The notes: generated by a model not told the origin, from the sequence alone. A stretch of 14,095 nt of DNA from DASSHC01 sp035693105 (GCA_035693105.1 DASSHC010000098.1:1-14095), one strand, 5' to 3'; positions 6,498 through 13,804 are shown, counted from the first letter of the stretch. Made by a program: numbers and translations.

Positions 6498-7682
6498 ATG
6501 GAAGCGGCGCTCGCGGGTATCACCGTCATCGACTTCAGCCGGCACCTCGCCGGTCCGTTCGCCGCCATGACGCTCGGCGACCTGGGCGCCGACGTGCTCA
6601 AGATCGAGGCTCCCGGCCGCGGCGACGACACCCGCGGCTATCTCCCCTTCTGGAACGGCGTCAGTTGCTACTACCTCAGCGCCAACCGCAACAAGCGCAG
6701 CCTGACCCTCAACCTGCAATCGACCGAAGGGCAGGCGATCGCGCGCAAGCTGGCCGCCGAGGCCGATATCCTGATCGAGAACTTCCGCCCCGGCACGATG
6801 GAGCGCTGGGGACTCGGTGAGGCCGAGCTGCGCGGCCGCAACCCGCGCCTGATCTACTGCGCCATCTCGGCGGTCGGCAGCGAGGGACCGGACCGTGACC
6901 GCGCGGGCGTCGATCTCTTGATGCAGGCCTACGCCGGTCTGATGAGCATCACCGGCTACCCCGAGCAGCCGCCGGTGCGCGTCGGCACCTCAGCGGTCGA
7001 TCTCACCGCCGGGGCCAACGCGGTGCAGGGGATCCTGGCCGCGCTCTACGTGCGCGAGCGCACCGGGCGGGGCCAGCGCGTCGAGTCCTCGCTGCTGGAG
7101 GGACAGGTCTCCTGGCTGACCTACCACGCAGTCTCCTACTTCGGCACCGGGCAGGTGCCGGGCCGGCTCGGCTCGGGGCACGCCAGCCTGGCGCCCTACG
7201 GCGCCTACCCGACCAGCGACGGCTTTTTGGTGCTGGCCCTCGCCAGCGACGCGCTCTGGCGGCGCTTCTGTGCGGCGGTCGGGCGGCCGGAGCTGGCCGA
7301 GGACGCGCGCTTCGCACGCAACGAGGCGCGAATGACGAATCGGCCCGAGCTGGAGGCGGAGGTCGGCGCGATCCTGGCCGAACGGAGCGCCGCCGAGTGG
7401 GGCGCGCTCTTCGACGCCGAGGGCATCCCGGCCAGCACGGTCAACAGCCTCGACACCGTGCTCAATCTGCCGCAGGTGCTTCACCGGGAGATGGTCGTCC
7501 CGCTGCCACGCGACGACATCCCCGACCTGAAGCTGCCGGGCGTCGCCATCAAGCTCTCCGAGACGCCGGGCACGCTGCGGCGGCCGCCCCCCAAGCTCGG
7601 GGAGCACAGCGACGACGTGCTGGCCCGCCTGGGCTACCAGCCCGAGGAGATCGCGCGCTTGCACCGTGAGGGAGTGGTCTGA
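6498..7682 (+). CDS. CaiB/BaiF (family III) CoA-transferase
   Basis: The 394-residue protein matches family III acyl-CoA:carboxylate CoA-transferases, which form interlaced dimers and move CoA through an aspartyl-CoA anhydride. Motifs: GITVIDFSRHLAGPFAAMTLGDLGADVLKIE (7-37), NRNKRSLTLNL (63-73), ADILIENFRPGTMERWGL (89-106) and GVDLLMQAYAGLM (137-149), whose Asp139 is the catalytic aspartate position. RTGRGQRVESSLLEG follows, and the C-terminal domain runs from about 200 to 330. It is about the usual length. ATG at 6498 is used; a purine-rich gaggg lies around 6479. It probably activates the acid later hydrated or isomerised by the crotonase upstream, or carries CoA from succinyl-CoA or another donor. 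Formyl-CoA, carnitine, bile-acid and mesaconyl transferases are all in this family, so the substrate cannot be named. Confidence 0.9.
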   Translation: MEAALAGITVIDFSRHLAGPFAAMTLGDLGADVLKIEAPGRGDDTRGYLPFWNGVSCYYLSANRNKRSLTLNLQSTEGQAIARKLAAEADILIENFRPGTMERWGLGEAELRGRNPRLIYCAISAVGSEGPDRDRAGVDLLMQAYAGLMSITGYPEQPPVRVGTSAVDLTAGANAVQGILAALYVRERTGRGQRVESSLLEGQVSWLTYHAVSYFGTGQVPGRLGSGHASLAPYGAYPTSDGFLVLALASDALWRRFCAAVGRPELAEDARFARNEARMTNRPELEAEVGAILAERSAAEWGALFDAEGIPASTVNSLDTVLNLPQVLHREMVVPLPRDDIPDLKLPGVAIKLSETPGTLRRPPPKLGEHSDDVLARLGYQPEEIARLHREGVV

Positions 7683-7721
7683 TGCGTTTGATGCTTTGGT
7701 TCGATCGGAAGAGGAGGGGCG

Positions 7722-8909
7722 ATGCCCACCATTGAGGCCATCCGCGACATGCTGCCGGCCGTGTCCGACACGGTCTACCTCAACACCGGCACCTGTGGCC
7801 CGCTGCCCAAGGTCGCCTACCAGGCGATGGTGGATGAGCTGGGCCACGATCTGGGCAAGGCTCGCATCGACGCGACGCACTTCCCCCATTTGGGCGAGCT
7901 GCGCATGGCGGTGCGCCAGGCCGTGGCGGCCGCCATCGGCGCCGACCCCGGCGAGATCGCCGTCACCAACAGCACGACCGATGGCATGTACGTCGCCATC
8001 GTCGGCTATCGCTGGCAGCCGGGCGACGAGCTGATCCTCTCGAACATCGAGCATCCCGGCGGCCTGGTGCCCTCCTTCATCGCCCGGCGCCGGAATAGCC
8101 TGCGCACGCGCGTGGCCGACATCGGACTCGGCGGCGGCGGGACCAAGCATGTCGTGTCCGCCTTCGAGCGCATGATCACCCCGCGCACCCGCATGATCGT
8201 CATCTCGCACGTCTCCTACACTACGGGCGCGGTGCTGCCGGTGAAGGAGATCGTCGAGATGGCGCACAGCCACGACGTGCTGGTGGTGGTCGACGGCGCG
8301 CAGGGCTACGGCGCGCTGTCGCTCGACATGCACGCGCTGGGCGTCGACTTCTACGCCTGTCCGGGCCAGAAGTGGATGTGCGGGCCGGACGGAACCGGCG
8401 CGCTCTACGCCCGCGCCTCCAGCGTCGGCGAGGTCGAGCAGACCTTCGTCAGCGGCGGCACGATCCGCGAGTCGCTCGATTACTACGGCGGCTCGGTGGC
8501 GCCAGCGCTCGGCGCGGCGCGCTTCGACACGGCCGGCCGCAGCCCGGTGCAGATGACCGGCCAGGTGACCGCAACCCGCTGGGTAACCGAGGACGTCGGG
8601 CTCGACTGGGCCACCAGGCGCATCGCCGAGCTGGCAGGCAAGACCTACGACGCGCTGGAGAAGCTGAAGGGGATCAGCATGGTCACCCCGCGCGAGGCGC
8701 TGGGCGGGCTGATCGCCTTCAACGTCGAGGGCATTACGGGCGAGGAGTTGTCGCGCCGGCTGGCGCAGGAGCACAACGTCACCATCCGCCACGTCACGCG
8801 CTACATCAACAACCCGCCGGCGGCGCGGGTCTCGGTCGGCTTCTACAACGACGAGTCGGACATCCAGCGCCTGACCGAGGGTATCCAGGCCGTGCAGAAG
8901 ACGCTGTAG
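7722..8909 (+). CDS. class V aminotransferase-fold PLP enzyme
   Basis: The 395-residue product has the fold-type I, class V arrangement shared by isopenicillin-N epimerase-like proteins, cysteine desulfurases and kynureninase. YLNTGTCGPLP (19-29) is the N-terminal substrate loop, NSTTDGMYVA (83-92) is the phosphate-binding turn, ISHVSYTTGAVLPVKEI (161-177) follows, Asp191 in VVVDGAQGYG (188-197) pairs with the pyridine nitrogen, and Lys217 in CPGQKWMCGPDGTGALY (213-229) is the Schiff-base lysine. The KWMCGPDGTG context resembles epimerase- or lyase-like members more than NifS/IscS desulfurases; no active-site desulfurase cysteine loop is evident. ATG at 7722 follows GAGGAGGGG, the best ribosome site in the window. 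The gene begins 39 bases after the CoA-transferase stop and ends the operon before a GC hairpin. It likely makes or removes the amino group of the substrate handled by its partners. Confidence 0.88.
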   Translation: MPTIEAIRDMLPAVSDTVYLNTGTCGPLPKVAYQAMVDELGHDLGKARIDATHFPHLGELRMAVRQAVAAAIGADPGEIAVTNSTTDGMYVAIVGYRWQPGDELILSNIEHPGGLVPSFIARRRNSLRTRVADIGLGGGGTKHVVSAFERMITPRTRMIVISHVSYTTGAVLPVKEIVEMAHSHDVLVVVDGAQGYGALSLDMHALGVDFYACPGQKWMCGPDGTGALYARASSVGEVEQTFVSGGTIRESLDYYGGSVAPALGAARFDTAGRSPVQMTGQVTATRWVTEDVGLDWATRRIAELAGKTYDALEKLKGISMVTPREALGGLIAFNVEGITGEELSRRLAQEHNVTIRHVTRYINNPPAARVSVGFYNDESDIQRLTEGIQAVQKTL

Positions 8910-9022
8910 CGGTTGCGGACCTGTTCCGTTCACGCGGGCCGTGTCGCCTCCGCCGCCGTCCGGAGCGCGGGGCCGCGGCTACGGTGGCGATTGCGGTTCT
9001 CCCAGGATCGCTCTTCGGCGAT

Positions 9023-9048
9023 GCGCCCGCGGCCCTTGCCGCGGGCGC
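9023..9048. terminator. GC-rich hairpin between convergent genes
   Basis: Perfect 10-bp arms gcgcccgcgg (9023-9032) and ccgcgggcgc (9039-9048) with a 6-base loop lie 114 bases after the PLP-enzyme stop and 14 bases past the end of the convergent monooxygenase gene. It lacks a T-run on both strands, so it may act with Rho or only as a 3'-end stabiliser. The hexamer gatgcg occurs on both sides. Confidence 0.5.
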
Positions 9049-9061
9049 TGCTGATGCGACG

Positions 9062-9370
9062 TTAGACGGAGATCTTGTTCAGGTCGGCTGCCTCAACCGT
9101 CGCGTGGGTGATCTTCCAGTCGCTGATGGCGGGCTCGATCTCCGTGTCGCGCATGTGCACGAAGTCGGGGTTCTGCCCCCATTGGTGTGCTGCCTCAACG
9201 GACTCCCACAGGGTCACGATCATGACGTGATTCGCCTCGTCCTGCTCGCGCAGGGAGAGGAATCCCACGAAACCCGGCTGCCGCTCGATCGTCGCGCGCC
9301 AGCGATCCGTAGACTCTCGTGGCAGTTCGCTGCCAGACTTGAGCGTGAACTGGTTGATATGGGCGTGCAC
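9062..9370 (-). CDS. antibiotic biosynthesis monooxygenase (ABM) fold protein
   Basis: The 102-residue product has the dimeric alpha/beta-barrel ABM pattern: an N-terminal strand VHAHINQFTLKSG (1-13), a helix RESTDRWRATIERQPGFVGFLSLRE (18-42), the central strand NHVMIVTLWESVEAAHQW (48-65), then NPDFVHMRDTEIEPAI (67-82), and a last strand WKITHATV. Members act on quinones, polyketides or haem without a metal cofactor; others bind small ligands, so the reaction is not settled. The start is taken as GTG at 9368-9370 because GAGGAG lies 6 bases upstream; a TTG 27 bases further upstream is less likely and would place the ribosome site inside the gene. It is a single gene on the minus strand, convergent with the PLP-enzyme operon. 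Confidence 0.75.
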   Translation of the reverse strand: MHAHINQFTLKSGSELPRESTDRWRATIERQPGFVGFLSLREQDEANHVMIVTLWESVEAAHQWGQNPDFVHMRDTEIEPAISDWKITHATVEAADLNKISV

Positions 9371-9785
9371 CTGACTCTCCTCATCTGGCCCGGTCAACCG
9401 CTTCCGGCGCGAGGCGCCGTGCGTCTCCGCGGTCTCAGGCCGCGGTCACTGGTACCTCTCACGGTAAACATGCGATTGTCCTCGTCCGTGCGCCGCTCGA
9501 TCGACATCGATCAAGGGGCCCTTGGACAACCGCGCTCCCGTAATCCCGTCCGGTTTCCTCCCTTCTGCCGGCGAACTCATCCACTCCGGTCGCGCGACAA
9601 ATCAGCCATCGCGGGTTGTGTTTCGAACTCCCCCTGCCCCAGCGGTCAGCGCCGCCATGAGTAGCGACGGCACCTCCCAGCGTCGATTGGTTCGCCTGCT
9701 GATCCGAGGCCGGCGGGCGTCTGGAGCCAGCTTGTACTCCAATTTCTCGGCTCGCGCCGATGCGCGCCGGATCGACGGCGGGGCG
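9371..9785. other. 415-base spacer with no gene seen
   Basis: This stretch lies downstream of the formyltransferase and upstream of the ABM gene, both read leftward, so it holds the promoter of the latter and the 3' end of the former. Frames here lack ribosome sites and family motifs. A 6-bp hairpin ccgcgg (9427-9432 and 9440-9445) is the only local structure I see; it lies 57-75 bases upstream of the ABM start and could be a leader or operator element. No clear promoter pair was found. Confidence 0.4.
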
Positions 9786-10727
9786 TCAGCTCGGGTAAGC
9801 CGGCTCCGCCGGTAAAAGCTCGTCGAGCTCCGGCGCGACCGGCTCGGCGGCGACCACGAGCAGCGGCCGGTCGGCGCACTGGATCAGGATGCCGTCGGGG
9901 TCGGTGCGGATCACGCTGCCGGGCGCGAGGCCGCTGGGCGACTCGTCGACGAGCTTGGTCTTGGTGATCAGCATGCGACGGCCCTCGATCTCGCCGAAGG
10001 CGCCCAACGGCACGTCCCGCGCGCCGTACCAACTCCGAACCTGGACGAAGATCTCGCGCGCGGTTCGCCCCCAGTCGATCTCGCGCCACTCCGGCTCGAA
10101 GGCGCCGCCGGCGTGCGTGACCTGCGTCTCATCTTGCGGCGTGCCCGGGTCTCCGGCGGCGACGCGCTCCAGCGCCTCCAGAATTCCCTCGTTGGCCACG
10201 CCAGCGAAACGCTGGTAGATAGTCTCTAAGTTGAGATCCGCGTCGCTGATCGGCACTCGACGCTGGCTGAGGATCGGGCCGTTGTCGAGCTCGGGCGTCA
10301 TGAAGTGGACGGTCATGCCCAATTCGGGTTCATCGTTGCGCAGCGCCCAGCCGGTCGCGTTGCGCCCGCGGTATTTCGGCAGCAGCGCGTCGTGAACGTT
10401 GATCGCTCCCAGCCGCGGCACCTGGAGCACCTCGGCCGGGATCGTCCAGTTGAAGCTGAGGCAGTAGAGGAGGTCCGGCTTGAGCGGGCGGATCATCGCG
10501 GCCCAGCGGTTGGGGTAGTTCGAGATGATGACGTCCCGCCCCGGCCGCGCGTATTGTCCGACCTCGAGGTAGTCGTCGGTGCGGCGCGTGCGGGGACCGG
10601 GCGCCGAGACCACGCCGACCAGGCGGTGCCCCTTCTGTCTGAGCAGGTCCTCGGCTATCGGGATGTAGAATGGACTGACCGTGAACATCACCACGCGCAG
10701 CGACGCTTTGCCGTTACTCACGCTCAT
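9786..10727 (-). CDS. formyltransferase, methionyl-tRNA formyltransferase-like
   Basis: The 313-residue cytoplasmic protein has the N-terminal formyltransferase domain with the catalytic triad visible as Asn110 and His112 in GAINVHDALLPKYRGRN (108-123) and Asp148 in TPELDNGPIL (144-153). These positions bind 10-formyl-tetrahydrofolate and direct formyl transfer to an amine. The C-terminal part, EIDWGRTAREIFVQVRSW and later GSVIRTDPDGILIQCADRPLLV, is like the Fmt tail. The usual Fmt signature SLLPRWRGAAPI is replaced by ALLPKYRGRNATGWAL, which is why I call it a relative rather than the housekeeping enzyme; amino-sugar formyltransferases also carry such variants. ATG at 10725-10727 follows GGGGAGG. 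An own promoter lies about 250 bases upstream. The initiator tRNA gene nearby is not evidence for its substrate. Confidence 0.85.
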   Translation of the reverse strand: MSVSNGKASLRVVMFTVSPFYIPIAEDLLRQKGHRLVGVVSAPGPRTRRTDDYLEVGQYARPGRDVIISNYPNRWAAMIRPLKPDLLYCLSFNWTIPAEVLQVPRLGAINVHDALLPKYRGRNATGWALRNDEPELGMTVHFMTPELDNGPILSQRRVPISDADLNLETIYQRFAGVANEGILEALERVAAGDPGTPQDETQVTHAGGAFEPEWREIDWGRTAREIFVQVRSWYGARDVPLGAFGEIEGRRMLITKTKLVDESPSGLAPGSVIRTDPDGILIQCADRPLLVVAAEPVAPELDELLPAEPAYPS

Positions 10728-10974
10728 GCCTCAATTTTCCTCCCCTTGAGCGAACTGGACGTTCGCCCGTTCGCGACCACCTCGGCGCCGGGTTACTCCT
10801 CGGCCGGTACGGGCAGAGATGTCAGTCTCGTCTGAACCGACGACCAGATTCGCTCGCGCATGCTCGCTGCGATATCGAGCGAGCGGCATAGGGAGGATGC
10901 TCGGTTTCCCGCTCCCGGTCGCACCAATCGTGCTCCACACGCAGAATCTGGCGGCGAGGAACTTCGGGCTACGA
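10728..10974 (-). other. long leader of the formyltransferase gene
   Basis: If the promoter at 10982-11011 is used, about 250 transcribed bases precede the ATG. They contain a small hairpin gcgaac/gttcgc (10750-10766), with gttcgc repeated at 10769-10774, and an imperfect gctcgc/gcgagc inverted repeat (10862-10884). A GTG-started frame of 69 codons (10940 to 10731) fills the leader and stops 3 bases before the formyltransferase ATG; its start includes a P-loop-like GATGSGKP but lacks the final Ser/Thr and any ribosome site. I see no known riboswitch. Confidence 0.35.
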
Positions 10975-10981
10975 TAGAGCC

Positions 10982-11011
10982 AGTATAGCGGTGGTTGCGA
11001 CGTGAATTCAA
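10982..11011 (-). promoter_or_regulatory. sigma70-like promoter for the formyltransferase
   Basis: On the minus strand TTGAAT (11011-11006) and TATACT (10987-10982) are 18 bases apart, the best -35/-10 pair seen in the window and within an AT-rich island. Transcription would start near 10975 and run toward the formyltransferase. Confidence 0.6.
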
Positions 11012-11087
11012 TAGTGTGAGCGTGTGGTCGAAGGCTTCAATACGTCGCTATACGAAAGGCCGGACTCACATCAAGTGATGAGCGGAG

Positions 11088-11118
11088 GCAGGCGGCGGGT
11101 CTCAGACCCGCCGCCTGC
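11088..11118. terminator. 15-bp perfect inverted repeat after the cupin gene
   Basis: Arms gcaggcggcgggtct (11088-11102) and agacccgccgcctgc (11104-11118) are separated by one base. The hairpin lies about 46 bases past the cupin stop on the minus strand and could terminate it, but no T-run follows. Its near-perfect palindrome and GGCGGGTCT core also fit a dispersed repeat. Confidence 0.5.
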
Positions 11119-11164
11119 ATACCCCGTTCGAGAAGGGATGGGGGCTGAGGGCCGTCCGCATCGG

Positions 11165-11734
11165 CTACATCCCCTGGCCGTCGACGGCAGTGACGCTGCC
11201 GCTGTCCACGTCGAAGATGTGACGGTGCTGGCGGCGCAGGTCGGCGCCGAGCACGTGCAGCGAGTAGCTGGGCCGGTCGCCGACCGTCTCGATGCGGTGG
11301 ATGTCCTCCGGCGGCAGCAGGGGGTAGACCGCGCCGCGGCCCAGCGTCTCCTCCTCGATCAGCTTCAACTCAGCCTGCTCAGGGTCGCTGCCGTCGTCGA
11401 GGCGGCTGTAGCGTGAGGTCTTCTGCTCACCGCCGCAGATGCCGATCAGGCCCCAGGTGACGTGGTCGTGCACCGGAGTAGGCATGCCCGGCGCGAACTC
11501 GACCATGTAGACCTGTAGCGAGCCGTCCGGCTCGGTGTGGTAGAGGTAGCGTGGCCGACCGCCCTCCGGCTCGGCGCGGTAGCGCGCGTCGAACAGCCCG
11601 TCGTCCCAGACGACGCGCTCGACCAGCGGCGAGAGCTCGCGGACCACGCGCTGCCGGTCGCCGTTCGCCGCGCCCATGACGCGCTGCGCATCCGCCACGA
11701 ACTGATCCATCGTGTAGCGCTCGGTGGTTGCCAT
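11165..11734 (-). CDS. cysteine dioxygenase-like cupin protein
   Basis: The 189-residue protein has a double-stranded beta-helix with the metal site of thiol dioxygenases: His89 and His91 in PTPVHDHVTWGLIGICGG (85-102) and His146 in PPEDIHRIETV (141-151), followed by SYSLHVLGAD (156-165). Cysteine dioxygenase and 3-mercaptopropionate dioxygenase use such a three-His iron centre to oxidise a thiol to a sulfinate with O2; many relatives in this family are uncharacterised. The mammalian Cys-Tyr cross-link cannot be confirmed. ATG at 11732-11734 is chosen because GGGAG lies 7 bases upstream; a longer frame reaching 11815 has no such site. It is a single minus-strand gene divergent from the zinc-ribbon gene. 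A sulfinate or sulfonate role would fit the decarboxylase 7 kb away, but no direct link is seen. Confidence 0.75.
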   Translation of the reverse strand: MATTERYTMDQFVADAQRVMGAANGDRQRVVRELSPLVERVVWDDGLFDARYRAEPEGGRPRYLYHTEPDGSLQVYMVEFAPGMPTPVHDHVTWGLIGICGGEQKTSRYSRLDDGSDPEQAELKLIEEETLGRGAVYPLLPPEDIHRIETVGDRPSYSLHVLGADLRRQHRHIFDVDSGSVTAVDGQGM

Positions 11735-11788
11735 TGGCGTCTCCCAATCCTGCCTCGTGTCGCGATCACCCCAGAGTGTCCCGCTACC

Positions 11789-11796
11789 GTTATACT
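11789..11796. promoter_or_regulatory. shared AT-rich -10 island between divergent genes
   Basis: The only AT-rich spot in the 161-base divergent spacer reads TATACT on the plus strand (11791-11796) and TATAAC on the minus strand (11794-11789), so either the zinc-ribbon gene or the cupin gene could start here. Neither side has a good -35 box at 17-18 bases. Confidence 0.35.
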
Positions 11797-11895
11797 CGAA
11801 GCGAGCGAGGAGCACACGGGATCGTGACCGGCGTTGAATCTTGCGCGACGAGCCGTGGCCACGCCGTGTCGCTCCGCTCGGATCGGGAGGTGCGC

Positions 11896-12576
11896 ATGCT
11901 CTGCCCGAATTGCTCTGAACCGCAACTGCCGGGCGCGCGCCGCTGCCCCAACTGTGGGGCGCGCGTCTCCGCGCCGGGCACGGTCAGGCGGCGACAGCGT
12001 CGCTCGGCCGGTGGCGTGCTGCTCTTCTGGACTGGAATGGGAGTGGTGGCGCTCCTGGGGCTCGTCCTGCTGCCGGGGTTGATCGGCGCCGGAGCACACC
12101 GCGTCGCCTCGGGGATCGAAGCCAGGATTCCGCGGGCCGATGCGAGTGACAGCGTCGTCTTTGCCGCCACCCCAGTCTCTCAAGCAGCCTCCGGGTCGAG
12201 CGGCGCGGTGGTGGCCGATGCGACCGCGACGCGCGTCGTGCTGACCGCGCAGGACCTCAACGCCCGGGTGGCCGAGCACGCGCGGGAGCTGCAGCCGCTC
12301 GACCATGTGCAGATCGACATCACCACTACCGGGATCGTCGTCGACTTCGGCGCCTACAATCTCAGCGGCACCTATCATGGCAAGATGACGGTGGTCGACG
12401 GCGTGCCGCTGGTCACCGGCGGCAAGATCAGCGGCGTGCTCGGCTGGTTCGTCACGCCCGATCAGCTGGAGTCGGCGCTCAACCAGGAGATCGCGGCGGC
12501 GGTCTCGGCGCAGGGGGTGTGGGTGGAGCAGGTCGAGACCCAGCCGGGCACTTTGATCTTCTACGTCAGGGCGTAG
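11896..12576 (+). CDS. zinc-ribbon, single-pass membrane protein of unknown function
   Basis: The 226-residue product opens with a zinc ribbon: Cys3 and Cys6 (CPNC) and Cys17 and Cys20 (CPNC). A basic stop-transfer-like stretch RRRQRR (31-36) and one hydrophobic segment (about 39-65) follow. By the positive-inside rule the ribbon stays in the cytoplasm and the remainder is outside. After a low-complexity Ala/Ser/Val linker (about 78-105) there is a compact domain (about 110-226) with VVLTAQDLNARVAEH, HVQIDITTTGIVVDFGAY and LSGTYHGKMTVVDGVPLVTGGKISG, which looks like an alternating-strand, LolA- or LptE-like ligand-binding module, though I cannot name a family. ATG at 11896 has GGGAGG 5 bases upstream; the same frame upstream has no start with a ribosome site. 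The stop is one base from the stop of the convergent glycogen synthase gene. Confidence 0.75.
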   Translation: MLCPNCSEPQLPGARRCPNCGARVSAPGTVRRRQRRSAGGVLLFWTGMGVVALLGLVLLPGLIGAGAHRVASGIEARIPRADASDSVVFAATPVSQAASGSSGAVVADATATRVVLTAQDLNARVAEHARELQPLDHVQIDITTTGIVVDFGAYNLSGTYHGKMTVVDGVPLVTGGKISGVLGWFVTPDQLESALNQEIAAAVSAQGVWVEQVETQPGTLIFYVRA

Positions 12577-12577
12577 C

Positions 12578-13804
12578 CTACCCCGAACCGGCCGCGACGA
12601 GCCGCTGGTAGAGCGCCAGCGTCTGCTGGGCGATGCTATCCCAGCTGAACGACTGCTCCACGCGGCGCCGTCCGTTGCGCCCGAACGTCTGCTGCAACTC
12701 GGGGTTCAAGCCCACCGTGTTGATAGCCACCGCCAGCTCGTGCGCGTAGCGCGCGGGGTCGATTGGCTCGAACGTGCCTGGCTGGAGCTCCAGGTGGACG
12801 AGCAGACCGGTCTCATCCGGCACCACCACCTCGGGGATGCCGCCGACATCGGAGGCGACGACCGCCGTCTCGCAGGCCATCGCTTCCAGGTTGATGATCC
12901 CAAACGGCTCGTAGACCGAGGGGCAGCAGAAGACGGCCGCGTGGGAGAAGAATTCGATGACCTCCGGCCGCGGCAGCATGGCGTCGATCCAAATGACGTC
13001 GGGGCGCGCCAGGCGCGCCTCCTCCACCCGCTCGGCCATCTCGCGCGCGATCTCGGCCGTGTCCGGCGCGCCGGCCAGCAGCACCACCTGGAGCGCCGGG
13101 TCGATCTCCGGAATCGCGTCGACCAGATAGATGATCCCCTTCTGCCGCGTAATGCGGCCGACGAAGAGGACATAGGGGCGCTCGGGATCGACGCCATTGC
13201 GCGTCAGGGCGTCGACGCGCGGCGTGGGGTGGTACTCGTGCAGGTCGATGCCGTTGTGGATGACGTGGACGTTGTCCGGCGAGATGGCGAAGTGGCGCAG
13301 CACGTCGCGCCGTGTCTCGTGGGAGACCGCCACCACGGCGTCCGACGCTTCGATGCCGACGCGCTCCATCCAGGAGCTGAGGTGATAGGCGGCGCCGAGC
13401 TGCTCGACCTTCCAGGGCCGTAGCGGCTCCAGTGAATGGATGGTCACCACCAGGGGGATGTTCCAGAGCGTCTTGGCCAAAAAGCCGGCCATATCCGTAT
13501 ACCAGGTGTGGCAGTGGACAAGGTCGGCGTCGAGCCAATCCTTGGCCATGGCGAGATCGCGCGAGAAGGCGTCGAGCGCGCCGGTGAAGCGCGGGTCGGT
13601 GTTCTGCCGTAGCGCCTCCCAGGGCTGGTAGCCCCGCACCCAGAGGTCGCCCTCGACCAGGTTCTGCTCGCCGAAGCAGCGCACCTCGACCGGCACCAGC
13701 CGCGCCAGCGCGCGGCTGAGGTATTCCACGTGGACCCCGGCGCCGCCGTAGACGTTGGGCGGGTACTCGTTGGTGAAGATGGCGACGCGATCGAGAGCGC
13801 TCAC
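12578..13804 (-). CDS. glgA: glycogen synthase / maltose-1-phosphate synthase, actinobacterial GT4 type
   Basis: This 408-residue glycosyltransferase is close to the corynebacterial/mycobacterial GlgA/GlgM group rather than the GT5 enzyme of E. coli. Shared blocks: NEYPPNVYGGAGVHVEYLSRAL (12-33), HTWYTDMAGFLA (99-110), IHSLEPLRPWKVEQLG (122-137), FVGRITRQKGIIYLVDA (214-230), LAGAPDTAEIA (243-253) and the C-terminal ExxxxxxxE motif YEPFGIINLEAMAC (298-311) with Glu299 and Glu307, then VVASDVGGIPEVV (315-327). Arg217 and Lys222 are the usual nucleotide-sugar phosphate contacts. It transfers glucose from ADP- or UDP-glucose to an alpha-glucan, or in the GlgM case to glucose-1-phosphate. GTG at 13802-13804 is taken as start: homologues begin here and AAGGA lies 6 bases upstream. 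The longer frame running into the tRNA gene is not real. No other glycogen gene is in the window. Confidence 0.9.
   Translation of the reverse strand: MSALDRVAIFTNEYPPNVYGGAGVHVEYLSRALARLVPVEVRCFGEQNLVEGDLWVRGYQPWEALRQNTDPRFTGALDAFSRDLAMAKDWLDADLVHCHTWYTDMAGFLAKTLWNIPLVVTIHSLEPLRPWKVEQLGAAYHLSSWMERVGIEASDAVVAVSHETRRDVLRHFAISPDNVHVIHNGIDLHEYHPTPRVDALTRNGVDPERPYVLFVGRITRQKGIIYLVDAIPEIDPALQVVLLAGAPDTAEIAREMAERVEEARLARPDVIWIDAMLPRPEVIEFFSHAAVFCCPSVYEPFGIINLEAMACETAVVASDVGGIPEVVVPDETGLLVHLELQPGTFEPIDPARYAHELAVAINTVGLNPELQQTFGRNGRRRVEQSFSWDSIAQQTLALYQRLVAAGSG

Noticed and set aside
6990..8933. 647-codon minus-strand open frame
   Set aside because: It lies opposite the CoA-transferase and PLP-enzyme genes, both with intact catalytic motifs, and shows the same complement-type composition.
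8372..9664. 430-codon plus-strand frame running past the PLP enzyme
   Set aside because: It begins inside the PLP-enzyme gene in another frame, passes over the terminator hairpin and the ABM gene on the opposite strand, and has no motif or ribosome site.
10731..10940. P-loop ATPase gene in the formyltransferase leader
   Set aside because: The GATGSGKP string lacks the final Ser/Thr of Walker A, the frame is only 69 codons, and no Walker B motif or ribosome site is seen. It is kept only as a leader observation.
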